Shown piece by piece: positions 35,212 to 44,566 of a stretch of 64,000 nucleotides of DNA. The notes below the pieces were generated by a model, which was not told the DNA's origin, did no database searches, and saw only the letters and a program-made list of their open reading frames with translations. Source of the stretch: Pseudomonas sp. WN033. GTDB lineage: Bacteria; Pseudomonadota; Gammaproteobacteria; Pseudomonadales; Pseudomonadaceae. Position 1 is the stretch's first letter; every line of letters begins with the position of its first letter. The translations under genes and the position numbers were made by a program. The stretch lies in the NCBI GenBank assembly GCA_002287035.1, contig NSKG01000008.1:62001-126000 (forward strand), written 5' to 3'.

Positions 35212-36060
35212 ATGGAAACGCACATGCTGAAAATGCTGGCAAGTGCCGTCGTTTTGGCGATGGCCGGGTGGGTAACGGCGCAGGAGGCGGTTGCGCCACC
35301 TCAATTGTCACTGGAACATCAGGAAGCACTGCGCCAGGCGGTTGGCAGCAACAACCGCTCAATCACCAATATCATGCGTGATGCTCACCGTAATCCCGAG
35401 CAGACGCTGAATTTCTTCGCCGTCCAGCCTGATCACACTGTGGTTGAAATCTGGCCGGGGGCTGGCTGGTACACCGAGATACTGGCGCCGCTTTTGCGTG
35501 AGGATGGCAAGCTGATTGCCGCGCATTTCGACCCGGAAAGCGAGGTGGCGTTTTTCCGCCGTTCGCGCAGCGAATTCGAAGACAAACTAAGCAGACGACC
35601 GCGTGCGTATGACCGGGTTGAGCTGACGGTGCTCGACTATGACCCGCAGCGGCCGATTGCCGAGCCGGAAAGCGCTGACCGGGTGCTGACCTTCCGCAAT
35701 GTGCACAACTGGCTGGCGGCCGGCATGGATGAAACCCGGACGGTCTTCGCCAAGTTCCATGCGGCGCTCAAACCCGGCGGCATGCTGGGCGTGGTTGAAC
35801 ACCGGGCGCGCCCCGGCACCAGCCTTGAAGACATGATCAAGAGCGGATACGTCAGCGAAGATCTGGTGATCGAACTGGCCGAGGAGGCTGGCTTTACCCT
35901 GGTATCACGCAGCCCGGTCAATCAGAATCCCCAGGACAATACCGACCACCCCGAGGGCGTCTGGACCCTGCCGCCCACCCTGCGCCTGGGCAATGAGAAC
36001 CGCGCGCACTACCTGGCTATCGGCGAAAGCGACCGTATGACCCTGTTGTTCGTCAAATAG
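35212..36060 (+). CDS. Predicted SAM-dependent methyltransferase with signal peptide (COG4798-like)
   Basis: A class I methyltransferase-like protein of 282 residues. The start shows a hydrophobic leader (MLKMLASAVVLAMAGWV, with VTA before QEA as the likely cleavage site), so the catalytic domain is predicted to leave the cytoplasm. The SAM-binding motif I equivalent is VVEIWPGAGWYTEILAPLL. Further conserved parts are AHFDPESEV, DRVLTFRNVHNWLA and LKPGGMLGVVEHRARPG. AAGGA at 35197-35201 supports the ATG at 35212; an ATG at 35224 would also keep the leader, and upstream in-frame ATGs lack support. It is divergent from the ArsS-type operon. Substrate unknown. Confidence 0.85.
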   Translation: METHMLKMLASAVVLAMAGWVTAQEAVAPPQLSLEHQEALRQAVGSNNRSITNIMRDAHRNPEQTLNFFAVQPDHTVVEIWPGAGWYTEILAPLLREDGKLIAAHFDPESEVAFFRRSRSEFEDKLSRRPRAYDRVELTVLDYDPQRPIAEPESADRVLTFRNVHNWLAAGMDETRTVFAKFHAALKPGGMLGVVEHRARPGTSLEDMIKSGYVSEDLVIELAEEAGFTLVSRSPVNQNPQDNTDHPEGVWTLPPTLRLGNENRAHYLAIGESDRMTLLFVK

Positions 36061-36085
36061 TCACCCCGCGAATCTCCGTGCAATT

Positions 36086-36183
36086 CCCTGGGAGTGTCGC
36101 GCGCCTGCGCGACACAGAGCTATCCTGCAACACCGTGCTATCCGACAGTTTCAGCATCGCGCGGGCGCGCGACGCTCCCCAGG
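36086..36183. repeat. 98-bp palindromic repeat (GGGAGTGTCGCGCG family), complete copy 1
   Basis: Runs from CCCTGGGAGTGTCGCGCGCC to GCGCGACGCTCCCCAGG. Its two hairpins are separated by CCGTGCTATC.GACAGTT. It is flanked by a 28-base direct repeat (36071-36098 and 36191-36218). It separates the methyltransferase stop from the converging AraC gene. Confidence 0.85.
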
Positions 36184-36243
36184 TCACACCAATCTCCGTG
36201 CAATTCCCTGGGAGTGTCCGAAACCGATTTAATCAGTGTGTCC

Positions 36244-37272
36244 TTAATCCTTCTGCGTAACTTTACGCCGGAATGCGGTGGGGCTCATGTCGGTCCAGCG
36301 TCGGAATGCCCGGGTAAAACTGCTGGGATCGAGAAAACCGAGTTCATAGGCAATGCTGGTCAGCGACAGCTGGCCTTCGCTGATCATTCGTACCGCTGCC
36401 TCTTTACGCACCTCATCCACCAACTGTTCGTAGGAGGTGTCTTCCTGGCTCAGTTTGCGCCGCAGATGGCGCGGGCTGATGTTCATGGGCACGGCCACCC
36501 GTTCGGCTGACACATCGCCGGAGCCGAGTAATAGCTGAATACGGCGCTTTACCTGCTCCACCAGATCGCTGCTGGGCAGATTGGCCAGCAGGTCCTGCAT
36601 CGCTTCGGTCAGGCGCGGCAATAAAAAAGGGTCAGCACTGGCCAGCGGTTTGTCGAGCAGGTCGCGGCTGATGATCAGGCTGTAATGTTCAGCACTCACA
36701 GCCTCCGGGCCATCCAGCAGACGGGCACAGGCAACCAATTCGCTATCCGGACGAATCAGATTGACGCGAGTCACCAGCCCCTGGTTATCCAGGTCCAGTT
36801 GGGTCAGTAGCCGAGCGAGGTAGCCGAGAATGGCTTCAATATGCTGGGCATGTGGTGTGCCCTGTGGTTGAAGGCGAATTTCGGTTTCAGCGTCCAGCAG
36901 GCGCATCTCCAGCTTGATTTGGGTGCTGACAATTGGAAAGAAGCGGGTCAGGTTGTTGATTGCTGCGCCGATATTGCTGCTGGCCTGAGCTGTCAGGGCC
37001 AGGGCGTTAAGCGGAGTAGGGCAGAACAGGCGATTGATACGCAGCCCTAGCAGGTCATCTTCGGCCAGCCGGGAGGCTTCGGACCAGACCAGCGAGCAGG
37101 AGGCTTGATCGATAAAGGGGCTGCGTTCCTGGCTGTCACTAATCAGGTTCTGGACGATACCGGAGTGTTTGAGGGTCCGCTCGTAGTGGTGCAGAGCCTG
37201 CTCGATGACCGGCAGCCAGAAGGCACGTTCACGAATCCTTGCGGTTTTGGACGCCTTTTGGTTATTGAGCAT
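36244..37272 (-). CDS. AraC-family regulator (OruR/ArgR-like, Arabinose_bd N-terminus), copy 1
   Basis: A 342-residue transcription factor. The N-terminal ~230 residues form the DUF-type effector domain common to OruR-like regulators. The C-terminal double HTH covers about 235-340, with SPRHLRRKLSQEDTSYEQL in the first helix-turn-helix part and LTSIAYELGFLDPSSFTRAF followed by RRWTDMSPTAFR, the AraC signature. It is divergent from the first DUF1302-DUF1329 module, which is its likely target. The second regulator at 44757 has the same architecture beside the third module. The effector is unknown; in this subfamily it is often a fatty acid, amino acid or lipid-derived compound. Confidence 0.92.
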   Translation of the reverse strand: MLNNQKASKTARIRERAFWLPVIEQALHHYERTLKHSGIVQNLISDSQERSPFIDQASCSLVWSEASRLAEDDLLGLRINRLFCPTPLNALALTAQASSNIGAAINNLTRFFPIVSTQIKLEMRLLDAETEIRLQPQGTPHAQHIEAILGYLARLLTQLDLDNQGLVTRVNLIRPDSELVACARLLDGPEAVSAEHYSLIISRDLLDKPLASADPFLLPRLTEAMQDLLANLPSSDLVEQVKRRIQLLLGSGDVSAERVAVPMNISPRHLRRKLSQEDTSYEQLVDEVRKEAAVRMISEGQLSLTSIAYELGFLDPSSFTRAFRRWTDMSPTAFRRKVTQKD

Positions 37273-37769
37273 CGCGGGTGTCGGTCCTTGTAATTATGAG
37301 TGACAAAACAACTCTTTGTCTCGCCGTGCAGACTATCGACGCGGCCATGGGGCGTCAATTACCTGAAATGGGATTCCGCATTGCGAAATGTTACACGGTG
37401 CTGAATACCCCGTAGGGCTTGTAACTGGCATCATGGCATTTACGCCAAGGCCGAGGACGCATGGGCGCTGAGGAGAGATCGCCTTTCTCTGCTACCATAG
37501 CTTCTACCCAAGCCAATAATAGCGTTTTGACGCGAGTTAGGCTAATTCATGGAAGAATGGAGCAGGCTGTCCGCAGGGTTGCAAAATGGACTCGTGGTCA
37601 TGAGTGGACTAGGCGTTTTTGTCTTTGATTCACTTTGTGAATGGCCGTTTTGGTCAAGTAAATTGGCCTTCAAGGGCAAGTCTGAATTGCGCTGCTCATG
37701 ACAGACTGCCATGGTCCTGAAGGTATCGGATGATACAACAGGTTCAAGTTACCCAAACGGAGCAGCACA

Positions 37770-39689
37770 ATGACAAAAACAAAACAAGCCTGGCAGCTCG
37801 CTGCCTTGCCCCTGGCTATTGGACTGGTCAGCTTTGTCGGTTCGGCAAACGCAGCAAACTTCACCATCGGTGAGCTGGAAGGGCAGTTCGACTCTCAACT
37901 GTCGATTGGTGCCAGCGTGTCCACTGCTGGTCGTGATTCGCGCTTGTACTACGGTGACCCAGCCAATACCGATTTTGGTCGGGGCCAAGCTACCGCGCGG
38001 ACTTCGGACGATGGCCGTCTGAACTACAAGAAAGGCGACGTTTTCTCCAAGATTTTCAAAGGCTCCCATGACCTTGAGCTGCGCTACGGCAACTCGGGTG
38101 CCTTCTTCCGTGGCAACTACTGGTACGATTTTGAAACCAAAGACGGCAGCCAGCGTTTCTACGACATCAGCGACTCCGGGCGTCATCCGCTGCAGAAGGG
38201 TTCTGGCGTACAACTGCTGGATGCCTTCTTCTACCACAACTACTTTATCGGTGATAACCCGGGTAACTTCCGTATCGGCCGTCAGGTGGTCAGTTGGGGT
38301 GAAGGTGTTTTCATTCAGAATGGCATCAACTCTATCAACCCGATCGACGCCTCAGCTTTCCGCCGCCCTGGCGCTGAGTTGAAGGAAGGTCTGCTGCCGG
38401 TTGAAATGCTCTATCTGTCGCAGGGTTTGACAGAAAACCTCAGCCTTGAGGCCTTCTATCAGATCAAGTGGCATGAAACCGTTGCTGACAACTGTGGCAC
38501 CTTCTTCTCTACTACCGACGTTGCCGCCCGAGGCTGTAATGATCGCCTTGTGTTCAATGGACCGGATTTGCCGCATGGCCAGCAACCCGATTTGACCTTT
38601 ATTTCTCGGGCGAAGAAAGACCAAAAAGCCCGTGATGATGGCCAGTTTGGTGTTGCCCTTCGCTGGTTTGTTCCAGCGTTGAACAATACTGAGTTTGGCT
38701 TCTTTGCCATGAACTATCACAGCCGCAACCCGTTCTACTCGAACGTTCGTGGTGACTTCGCTGTGAATGGTGCGACAGCTCAAGCCCTGGCTGCAGCAGC
38801 TCAGGCTGCCGCAGCCAATGGTGACTTGGCACTTGCTCAGCAGTTGTCTCAGCAGGCGCAGGCTGCCGCAGCTGCAGCCCAGGCAGGTATCGTGCCCGGC
38901 TACGACGGCAGTCTGGGTGCGGCGGGTTACTTCTTTGAGTATCCTGAAGATATCCGCCTTTATGGTGTCAGCTTCGGCACTGATATCGCCGGCATGTCTG
39001 TTGCCGGTGAGCTGAGCTATCGCCCGAACATGCCGGTCCAGATCAATACTGGTGACCTGAGCCGGGCAGCGTTGAATCTTGGCTATGACAACAGTCATCG
39101 CGACTATTCCGCTTGGGATCCGGCTACCGGCGAAATTCGCGGTTACGAGCGTAAAGAGTTCTGGCAGGCTTCGTTAAGTGCCGTGCACTTCATCGATCGC
39201 GTGCTTGGGGCTAGCCGTCTGTCATTGGTTGGTGAAGTAGGCGCTAACTACATCAGCGGCATTAACAGCGGCAATGGCAAAACCAAGTTTGGCCGTGACT
39301 CGCTGTTTGGTCAGAGTCCGGATGCCAATGGAGCCTGTTCTTCCAACCAGGGGACCGCAGCTGCTGATCGCTCTCCCAAAGCTGCCAGCTGGTGTGAAAA
39401 CAACGGCTTCTTCACCGACTTCTCCTGGGGCTACCGCATGCGCGCCTCGCTGGAGTACAGCAACGTGTTCGCCGGTATCAACCTGAGCCCGAACGTTGCT
39501 TTCTCGCATGACGTTGAGGGTTACAGCCCCAACTTCAACGAGAACGCCAAGTCGGTCAGCATCGGTCTGAACGCCGATTACGCCAACAAGTACAACGCCA
39601 GCATCAGCTACACCAACTTCTTTGATGGCAAGTACAACACCCTGGTTGATCGCGACTTTGCCGCCATCAGCTTCGGCGTAAGTTTCTAA
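37770..39689 (+). CDS. DUF1302 family outer-membrane-like protein, copy 1
   Basis: A 639-residue exported protein of the DUF1302 family, predicted to be an envelope beta-barrel-like protein. The signal peptide ends at SANA (residue 28). Family blocks present in all three copies are SQRFYDISD, the NPGN..IGRQVVSWGE motif, INPIDASAFRRPGAELKEG, EYPEDIRLYGVSF and the C-terminal YTNFFDGKYNT..DRDF segment ending in an aromatic residue (SF). Residues about 334-373 are an Ala/Gln-rich insert absent from copies 2 and 3. It forms a module with the DUF1329 gene 24 bases downstream. Start has ACGGAG 8 bases upstream, identical to copy 3. Function is unknown. Confidence 0.9.
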   Translation: MTKTKQAWQLAALPLAIGLVSFVGSANAANFTIGELEGQFDSQLSIGASVSTAGRDSRLYYGDPANTDFGRGQATARTSDDGRLNYKKGDVFSKIFKGSHDLELRYGNSGAFFRGNYWYDFETKDGSQRFYDISDSGRHPLQKGSGVQLLDAFFYHNYFIGDNPGNFRIGRQVVSWGEGVFIQNGINSINPIDASAFRRPGAELKEGLLPVEMLYLSQGLTENLSLEAFYQIKWHETVADNCGTFFSTTDVAARGCNDRLVFNGPDLPHGQQPDLTFISRAKKDQKARDDGQFGVALRWFVPALNNTEFGFFAMNYHSRNPFYSNVRGDFAVNGATAQALAAAAQAAAANGDLALAQQLSQQAQAAAAAAQAGIVPGYDGSLGAAGYFFEYPEDIRLYGVSFGTDIAGMSVAGELSYRPNMPVQINTGDLSRAALNLGYDNSHRDYSAWDPATGEIRGYERKEFWQASLSAVHFIDRVLGASRLSLVGEVGANYISGINSGNGKTKFGRDSLFGQSPDANGACSSNQGTAAADRSPKAASWCENNGFFTDFSWGYRMRASLEYSNVFAGINLSPNVAFSHDVEGYSPNFNENAKSVSIGLNADYANKYNASISYTNFFDGKYNTLVDRDFAAISFGVSF

Positions 39690-39713
39690 ATCAGGACTCT
39701 GGAGACAAGAATA

Positions 39714-41084
39714 ATGAAACTCAAGAAAGCCCTTATTGGTGCCGGTGGTCTGGCACTGAGCATGATTGCCTCTAGCGTCATGGCCCAAGGCCTCACTCAG
39801 GCTGAAATCGATTCGCTGGGTACCACTCTGACCCCGATCGGCGCCGAGCGTGCCGGTAATGCTGCGGGCACCATCCCGGAGTGGACTGGCGGTCTGCCGG
39901 TCAACGCCGGTGCTCAACTGGAGCGTGGCTTCCGTGAAAACCCCTACAAGGGTGAGCAGCCGCAATTCGTGATCACTGCCCAGAACTACCAGCAGTATCG
40001 CGATAACCTGACCCCTGGTCAGGTAGCGATGTTCGAGCGCTACCCGGAAACCTTCCGCATGCCGGTCTATCAGACCCAGCGTAGCGTCAGCTTCCCGCAG
40101 GCGATCTACGATCAGGTCAAGGCCAACGCTGGTCAGGCTCGTCTGGTCAACGGTGGTGACGGCATCGAGAACTTCACCCATGGCACTTTCGCCTTCCCGA
40201 TTCCCAAGGTCGGTGCTGAGGTGATCTGGAACCACATGACTCGCTATCGCAAGAACATCAAGCGTTTCTATGTTCAGGCTATGCCGCAGGTCAATGGCTC
40301 CTACACCCTGATCAAGTTCGAGGAAGAAGCCGCCTACCCGCAATACATGCCTGACGTGGATCTGGACAAGGCCGCCAACACCCTGTTGTTCTTCAAGCAG
40401 CGTGTAAACGCTCCGGCGCGTCTGGCTGGTAACGTATTGCTGGTACACGACACCCTGGATCAGTTGAAAGAGCCGCGCATGGCCTGGGTATACAACGCTG
40501 GTCAGCGTCGTGTACGTCGCGCCCCGCAGGTTGCCTATGACGGCCCGGGCACCGCTTCGGACGGCATGCGTACTTCCGACAACTTCTCCATGTATAACGG
40601 TGCTCCGGATCGCTACAACTGGACGCTGGTGGGCAAGAAGGAAGTCTACATTCCCTACAACAGCTACCAGCTGCTGGATCCGAACCTGAAGTACTCGGAC
40701 ATCCTGCAGGCCGGTCACATCAATCCGGAGCATACCCGCTTCGAATTGCACCGGGTCTGGGAAGTGCAGGGTAACGTCAAGGACGGTCAGCGCCACATCT
40801 ACGCTCAGCGTAACTTCTTCGTAGATGAGGACTCCTGGCTGATCACCCTGGCTGACCACTACGACGGTCGTGGCACCCTGTGGCGTGTAGGTGAAGGGCA
40901 CGTTGCCCATGCCTATAACGAGCAACTGCCGGGCTATGCCGCTGAGACCCTGTACGACCTGCTGGCAGGCCGTTACATCGCTCTGGGCATGTACAACGAG
41001 GAGTCTTCGGCTCCTGTGTATGGCACCAGCCCGTCGATGAACGAATTTACCCCGGCCGCCCTGCGCGCCGCTGGTGTTCGCTAA
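39714..41084 (+). CDS. DUF1329 (LolB-like) family protein, copy 1
   Basis: A 456-residue exported protein of the DUF1329 family, whose fold resembles LolB/outer-membrane lipoprotein-sorting proteins. The signal peptide ends near VMAQ (residues 23-26). Conserved blocks are GAERAGNAAGTIPEWTGG, QPQFVITAQNYQQYRDNL, RYPETFRMPVY, GAEVIWNHMTRYR and the VYNAGQRRVRRAPQVAYDGP block. It is second in the module, 24 bases after DUF1302 copy 1, and is followed by an intrinsic terminator. A role in moving lipid-like molecules across the periplasm is a family-level inference. Confidence 0.92.
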   Translation: MKLKKALIGAGGLALSMIASSVMAQGLTQAEIDSLGTTLTPIGAERAGNAAGTIPEWTGGLPVNAGAQLERGFRENPYKGEQPQFVITAQNYQQYRDNLTPGQVAMFERYPETFRMPVYQTQRSVSFPQAIYDQVKANAGQARLVNGGDGIENFTHGTFAFPIPKVGAEVIWNHMTRYRKNIKRFYVQAMPQVNGSYTLIKFEEEAAYPQYMPDVDLDKAANTLLFFKQRVNAPARLAGNVLLVHDTLDQLKEPRMAWVYNAGQRRVRRAPQVAYDGPGTASDGMRTSDNFSMYNGAPDRYNWTLVGKKEVYIPYNSYQLLDPNLKYSDILQAGHINPEHTRFELHRVWEVQGNVKDGQRHIYAQRNFFVDEDSWLITLADHYDGRGTLWRVGEGHVAHAYNEQLPGYAAETLYDLLAGRYIALGMYNEESSAPVYGTSPSMNEFTPAALRAAGVR

Positions 41085-41117
41085 ATCGGCAAGCGCTCAC
41101 CCGTTCGGGTGAGCTTG

Positions 41118-41149
41118 AGAAAGGGAGTCTATGGCTCCCTTTCTTTTTG
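41118..41149 (+). terminator. Intrinsic terminator of DUF1302-DUF1329 module 1
   Basis: AGAAAGGGAG (41118-41127) pairs with CTCCCTTTCT (41135-41144), followed by TTTTT. A second hairpin, GCTCACCC/GGGTGAGC (41095-41114), precedes it. Confidence 0.8.
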
Positions 41150-41160
41150 ATCAAAAAATA

Positions 41161-41174
41161 AATGAACGTTCATT
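41161..41174. promoter_or_regulatory. Palindromic operator-like site upstream of module 2
   Basis: AATGAACGTTCATT is a perfect 14-bp palindrome about 70 bases before the module 2 start codon. It has the form of TetR-family operators. No TetR gene is nearby, and modules 1 and 3 lack this site, so module 2 is probably controlled by a regulator encoded elsewhere. Confidence 0.5.
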
Positions 41175-41246
41175 CTTTTGTGTGATAGGCTGCTTTCCGA
41201 CTCAGTAAGCTGGGTTCAGTGATCTTCACACACAAGGACAACAACA

Positions 41247-43067
41247 ATGACAAGAACACGTGATCCGCGGTTGCTGGCCGCACTCCCGTTGGCGGTCGCC
41301 CTGGCCTTTGCTCCAGCGGCATTGGCAGGCAACTTCACCTGGGGAGAGGTTGAGGGCCAGTTCGATAGCGATTTGTCCATTGGCGCAAGCTGGGCAATGT
41401 CGAATCCCGATAAAAATTTCATTCACCCCGACAACGGCGGCCGGGCCTCAGCGCGGACCACGGACGACGGGCGGCTGAACTTCAAGAAAGGCGATGCCTT
41501 TTCAAAGATTTTCAAGGGCAGTCATGATCTGGAACTGCGCTATGCCAATTCTGGGGCATTCCTGCGTGGCAAGTACTGGTACGACTTTGAAACCAAGGAC
41601 GGCAGCCAGCGCTTCTACGATATCAGCGACCGTGGTCGTGACCGCCTGCAAAAAGGCTCCGGCATCGAGCTGATGGACGCCTTCTTCTACCACAACTACT
41701 CCATTGGCAATAACCCGGGCAATATCCGGCTCGGGCGTCAGGTAGTGAGTTGGGGCGAGAGTCTGTTTATCGGTAACTCGATCAATAGCATCAACCCGAT
41801 CGACGTATCGGCCTTTCGTCGGCCAGGCGCAGAGGTCAAGGAAGGTCTGATCCCGGTTGAAATGATTTACCTGTCCCAGGGGCTGACCCAGAACCTGACC
41901 GCCGAGCTGTTCTACCAGCTCAAGTGGGCACCCAGTGTAGTGGACAACTGCGGCACCTTCTTCTCCGCCAGCGACACTCTGGCCAAGGGCTGTAATGACC
42001 GTTTGACCGTGGTCCAGGATCTGCCGCACCGTGACCCGGCGCTGGTCAATGGCGGGCCGGCCGGGCTGGCCATGTACAACGTACGCTATCGCAAGGATCG
42101 GGAAGCGCGTGATGACGGCCAGTTCGGGGTGGCGTTGCGCTGGTTCGTGCCGCAACTGAATGATACCGAGTTCGGCTTCTACGCCATGAACTACCATAGC
42201 CGGGCGCCGGCGTTCTCCACGGTCAAGGGTTATGCGACCCTGCTGCCAGGTGTGCCGGGCATTGATGGTGCGCGGGGTGCCGGCGGTTACTTCCTTGAGT
42301 ATCCGGAAGACATCCGTCTGTATGGTGTCAGCTTCCAGACCAGCATCGGCGGCGCTACGGTAGCGGGTGAGCTGAGCTATCGGCCCAATTACAACCTGCA
42401 GATCAATACTTCCGACCTGAGTCTGACAGCCTTGCCCGGCGCTTTTCTGGGGGGCTTTGACTATGGTTCGTTCAGCCCGGTTTATAACGGTCAGAACGTA
42501 GGGCTGCAGCCCGAGGACGAGATTACCGGTTACCGGCGCAAGGAACTCTGGCAGGCGCAGGTTTCGGTGATCCAGTTTATCGACCGGGTCATGGGAGCCA
42601 GCCGGCTCAGCCTGGCAGGCGAGGTTGGTTACAACTACATCGGCGCGCTGGAAAGCGGCAAGAACGGCACTACCCGTTATGGCCGTGACCCACTGTTCGG
42701 GCAAAGTCCGATCACTCCGGTGGTGGGCGGCTTGTGTCTGGCGCATACCGGCGACAATGCCCAGCGCTGGTGCGAAAGTGACGGCTACGTAACTCGCAGC
42801 TCCTGGGGTTACCGAGTGCGCGCGGCGCTGGATTACAGCAACGTGTTTGCCGGTATCAACCTGTCGCCCAGCCTGGCCTGGTCCCACGATGTCAAAGGCT
42901 ATGGTCCCAACTTCATTGAGGATGCCAAATCGGCCAGCCTTGGCCTGAATGCCGACTACGCCAACAAGTATTACGCCAGCCTCAGCTACACCTCATTCTT
43001 CGACGGCAAGTACAACACCCTCAAGGACCGTGACTTCATGGCCCTGAGCTTTGGAATGAGCTTCTGA
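41247..43067 (+). CDS. DUF1302 family outer-membrane-like protein, copy 2
   Basis: A 606-residue paralogue of the DUF1302 proteins at 37770 and 46074. The signal peptide ends near LAG (residue 28). It shares SQRFYDISD, INPIDVSAFRRPGAEVKEG, EYPEDIRLYGVSF and the SYTSFFDGKYNT end. Unlike copies 1 and 3 its leader and first codons (MTRTRDPRLLA) differ, and it has no dedicated AraC regulator; a palindromic site lies upstream instead. The Shine-Dalgarno sequence is AAGGA. It is followed by DUF1329 copy 2 after 23 bases. Function unknown. Confidence 0.9.
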   Translation: MTRTRDPRLLAALPLAVALAFAPAALAGNFTWGEVEGQFDSDLSIGASWAMSNPDKNFIHPDNGGRASARTTDDGRLNFKKGDAFSKIFKGSHDLELRYANSGAFLRGKYWYDFETKDGSQRFYDISDRGRDRLQKGSGIELMDAFFYHNYSIGNNPGNIRLGRQVVSWGESLFIGNSINSINPIDVSAFRRPGAEVKEGLIPVEMIYLSQGLTQNLTAELFYQLKWAPSVVDNCGTFFSASDTLAKGCNDRLTVVQDLPHRDPALVNGGPAGLAMYNVRYRKDREARDDGQFGVALRWFVPQLNDTEFGFYAMNYHSRAPAFSTVKGYATLLPGVPGIDGARGAGGYFLEYPEDIRLYGVSFQTSIGGATVAGELSYRPNYNLQINTSDLSLTALPGAFLGGFDYGSFSPVYNGQNVGLQPEDEITGYRRKELWQAQVSVIQFIDRVMGASRLSLAGEVGYNYIGALESGKNGTTRYGRDPLFGQSPITPVVGGLCLAHTGDNAQRWCESDGYVTRSSWGYRVRAALDYSNVFAGINLSPSLAWSHDVKGYGPNFIEDAKSASLGLNADYANKYYASLSYTSFFDGKYNTLKDRDFMALSFGMSF

Positions 43068-43090
43068 TGGCAGCCACTGGAGAATATTCG

Positions 43091-44461
43091 ATGCACAAAC
43101 AACACACCCTGCTGGCAGCCGGGGGACTGGTCTTGAGCCTGTTGGCTACCAGCGTCATGGCGCAAAGCGTTAGCCCGGCGGAAATCGCCCAACTGGGCAG
43201 TAACCTGACACCTGTCGGCGCTGAGCGTGCCGGCAATGCCGCTGGCACCATTCCCGAATGGACAGGTGGCTTGGGGCCGGATTCCGGTCAGACCGTCGGC
43301 GATAACTTCCAGACCAACCCGTTCGCGGGTGAGCAGCCGCAATTCGTGATCACGGCCCAGAACTACCAACAGTATCGCGACAATCTGAGCCCTGGCCAGA
43401 TCGCCATGTTCGAGCGCTACCCGGAAACCTTCCGCATGCCGGTCTACCAGTCGCACCGGAGCGTGGGTTACCCGCAGGAAGTCTACGATCAGGTCAGGGC
43501 TACTGCCGGCCAGGCGCGGCTGGTCAACAACGGTGACGGGATTGAGAACTTCACTCACGGCTCATTTGCCTTCCCGATCCCTAAATCCGGTGCCGAGGTA
43601 ATCTGGAATCACAACACTCGCTACCGCCTGAACGTCAAACGTTGGTACATGCAGGCGATGCCGCAGACCAACGGCTCCTACACCCTGATCAAGATGGAGG
43701 AAGAGGTTGGCTATCCGCAGTACATGCCGGATGTCGACGAGACCAACGTGCCCAATACCTTGCTCTACTTCAAACAGCGGGTGAACGCCCCGGCGCGTCT
43801 GGCCGGTAACGTCCTGCTGGTGCACGATAGTCTGGATCAGTTGAAAGAGCCGCGCATGGCCTGGGTATACAACGCTGGCCAGCGTCGTGTACGCCGCGCC
43901 CCGCAGGTTGCCTATGATGGCCCGGGTACTGCCTCTGACGGCATGCGCACCTCTGACAACTTCTCCATGTATAACGGCGCGCCGGATCGCTACAACTGGA
44001 CGCTGGTGGGCAAGAAGGAAGTCTACATTCCCTACAACAGCTACAAGATGGCCCAGCGTGACGTGAAGTACGCCGATGTGCTCAAGGTCGGTCACATCAA
44101 TCCGGAACACACCCGTTTCGAGCTGCACCGGGTTTGGGAAGTGCAGGGCAACGTCAAACAGGGCCAGCGCCACATCTACGCCCAGCGTAACTTCTTTGTG
44201 GATGAGGATTCTTGGATGATCACCCTGGCTGACCACTACGATGGCCGTGGCACGCTGTGGCGTGTTGGTGAGGGGCACATTGCCTTCAACTACAGGGTCA
44301 AGCTGCCGGGTTACACCATCGAAACCCTGTATGACCTGCTGGCTGGTCGTTACATCGCACTGGGTATGTACACCGAAGAGGTGTCTGCACCGCAGTTCGA
44401 CTTTGTTCCGACCTATAACCAGTTCACCCCGGCGGCGCTCAGAGCATCCGGCGTGCGCTAA
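43091..44461 (+). CDS. DUF1329 (LolB-like) family protein, copy 2
   Basis: 456 residues from the ATG at 43091, which follows TGGAG by 8 bases; the frame begins at 43067 but that ATG has no Shine-Dalgarno sequence. The chosen start gives exactly the same length as copies 1 and 3. The signal peptide ends near VMAQ. It carries the same conserved blocks, including the block around 43850-44040 that is nearly identical at the DNA level to the other copies. It is followed by a strong terminator, so modules are separate transcription units. Function unknown, envelope location likely. Confidence 0.92.
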   Translation: MHKQHTLLAAGGLVLSLLATSVMAQSVSPAEIAQLGSNLTPVGAERAGNAAGTIPEWTGGLGPDSGQTVGDNFQTNPFAGEQPQFVITAQNYQQYRDNLSPGQIAMFERYPETFRMPVYQSHRSVGYPQEVYDQVRATAGQARLVNNGDGIENFTHGSFAFPIPKSGAEVIWNHNTRYRLNVKRWYMQAMPQTNGSYTLIKMEEEVGYPQYMPDVDETNVPNTLLYFKQRVNAPARLAGNVLLVHDSLDQLKEPRMAWVYNAGQRRVRRAPQVAYDGPGTASDGMRTSDNFSMYNGAPDRYNWTLVGKKEVYIPYNSYKMAQRDVKYADVLKVGHINPEHTRFELHRVWEVQGNVKQGQRHIYAQRNFFVDEDSWMITLADHYDGRGTLWRVGEGHIAFNYRVKLPGYTIETLYDLLAGRYIALGMYTEEVSAPQFDFVPTYNQFTPAALRASGVR

Positions 44462-44501
44462 TTGTCTGGGAGCGGATGATCGCGGTTGCGATCGTTTGGG
44501 T

Positions 44502-44530
44502 TTGGGGGCGCCTGGCGCCCCCTTTTTTTG
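44502..44530 (+). terminator. Intrinsic terminator of DUF1302-DUF1329 module 2
   Basis: GGGGGCGCC (44504-44512) and GGCGCCCCC (44514-44522) form a 9-bp inverted repeat, followed by seven T. Confidence 0.85.
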
Positions 44531-44566
44531 TATAAAGCTATTCGCGCTCGCGGAGCATGCGGTTTG

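Noticed and set aside
39222-40925. A 567-codon minus-strand frame opposite DUF1302/DUF1329
   Set aside because: The DUF1302 and DUF1329 genes are clear on the plus strand with signal peptides and conserved blocks. The antisense frame exists because of biased third positions. The same applies to the frames at 41502-42887 and 47532-49088.
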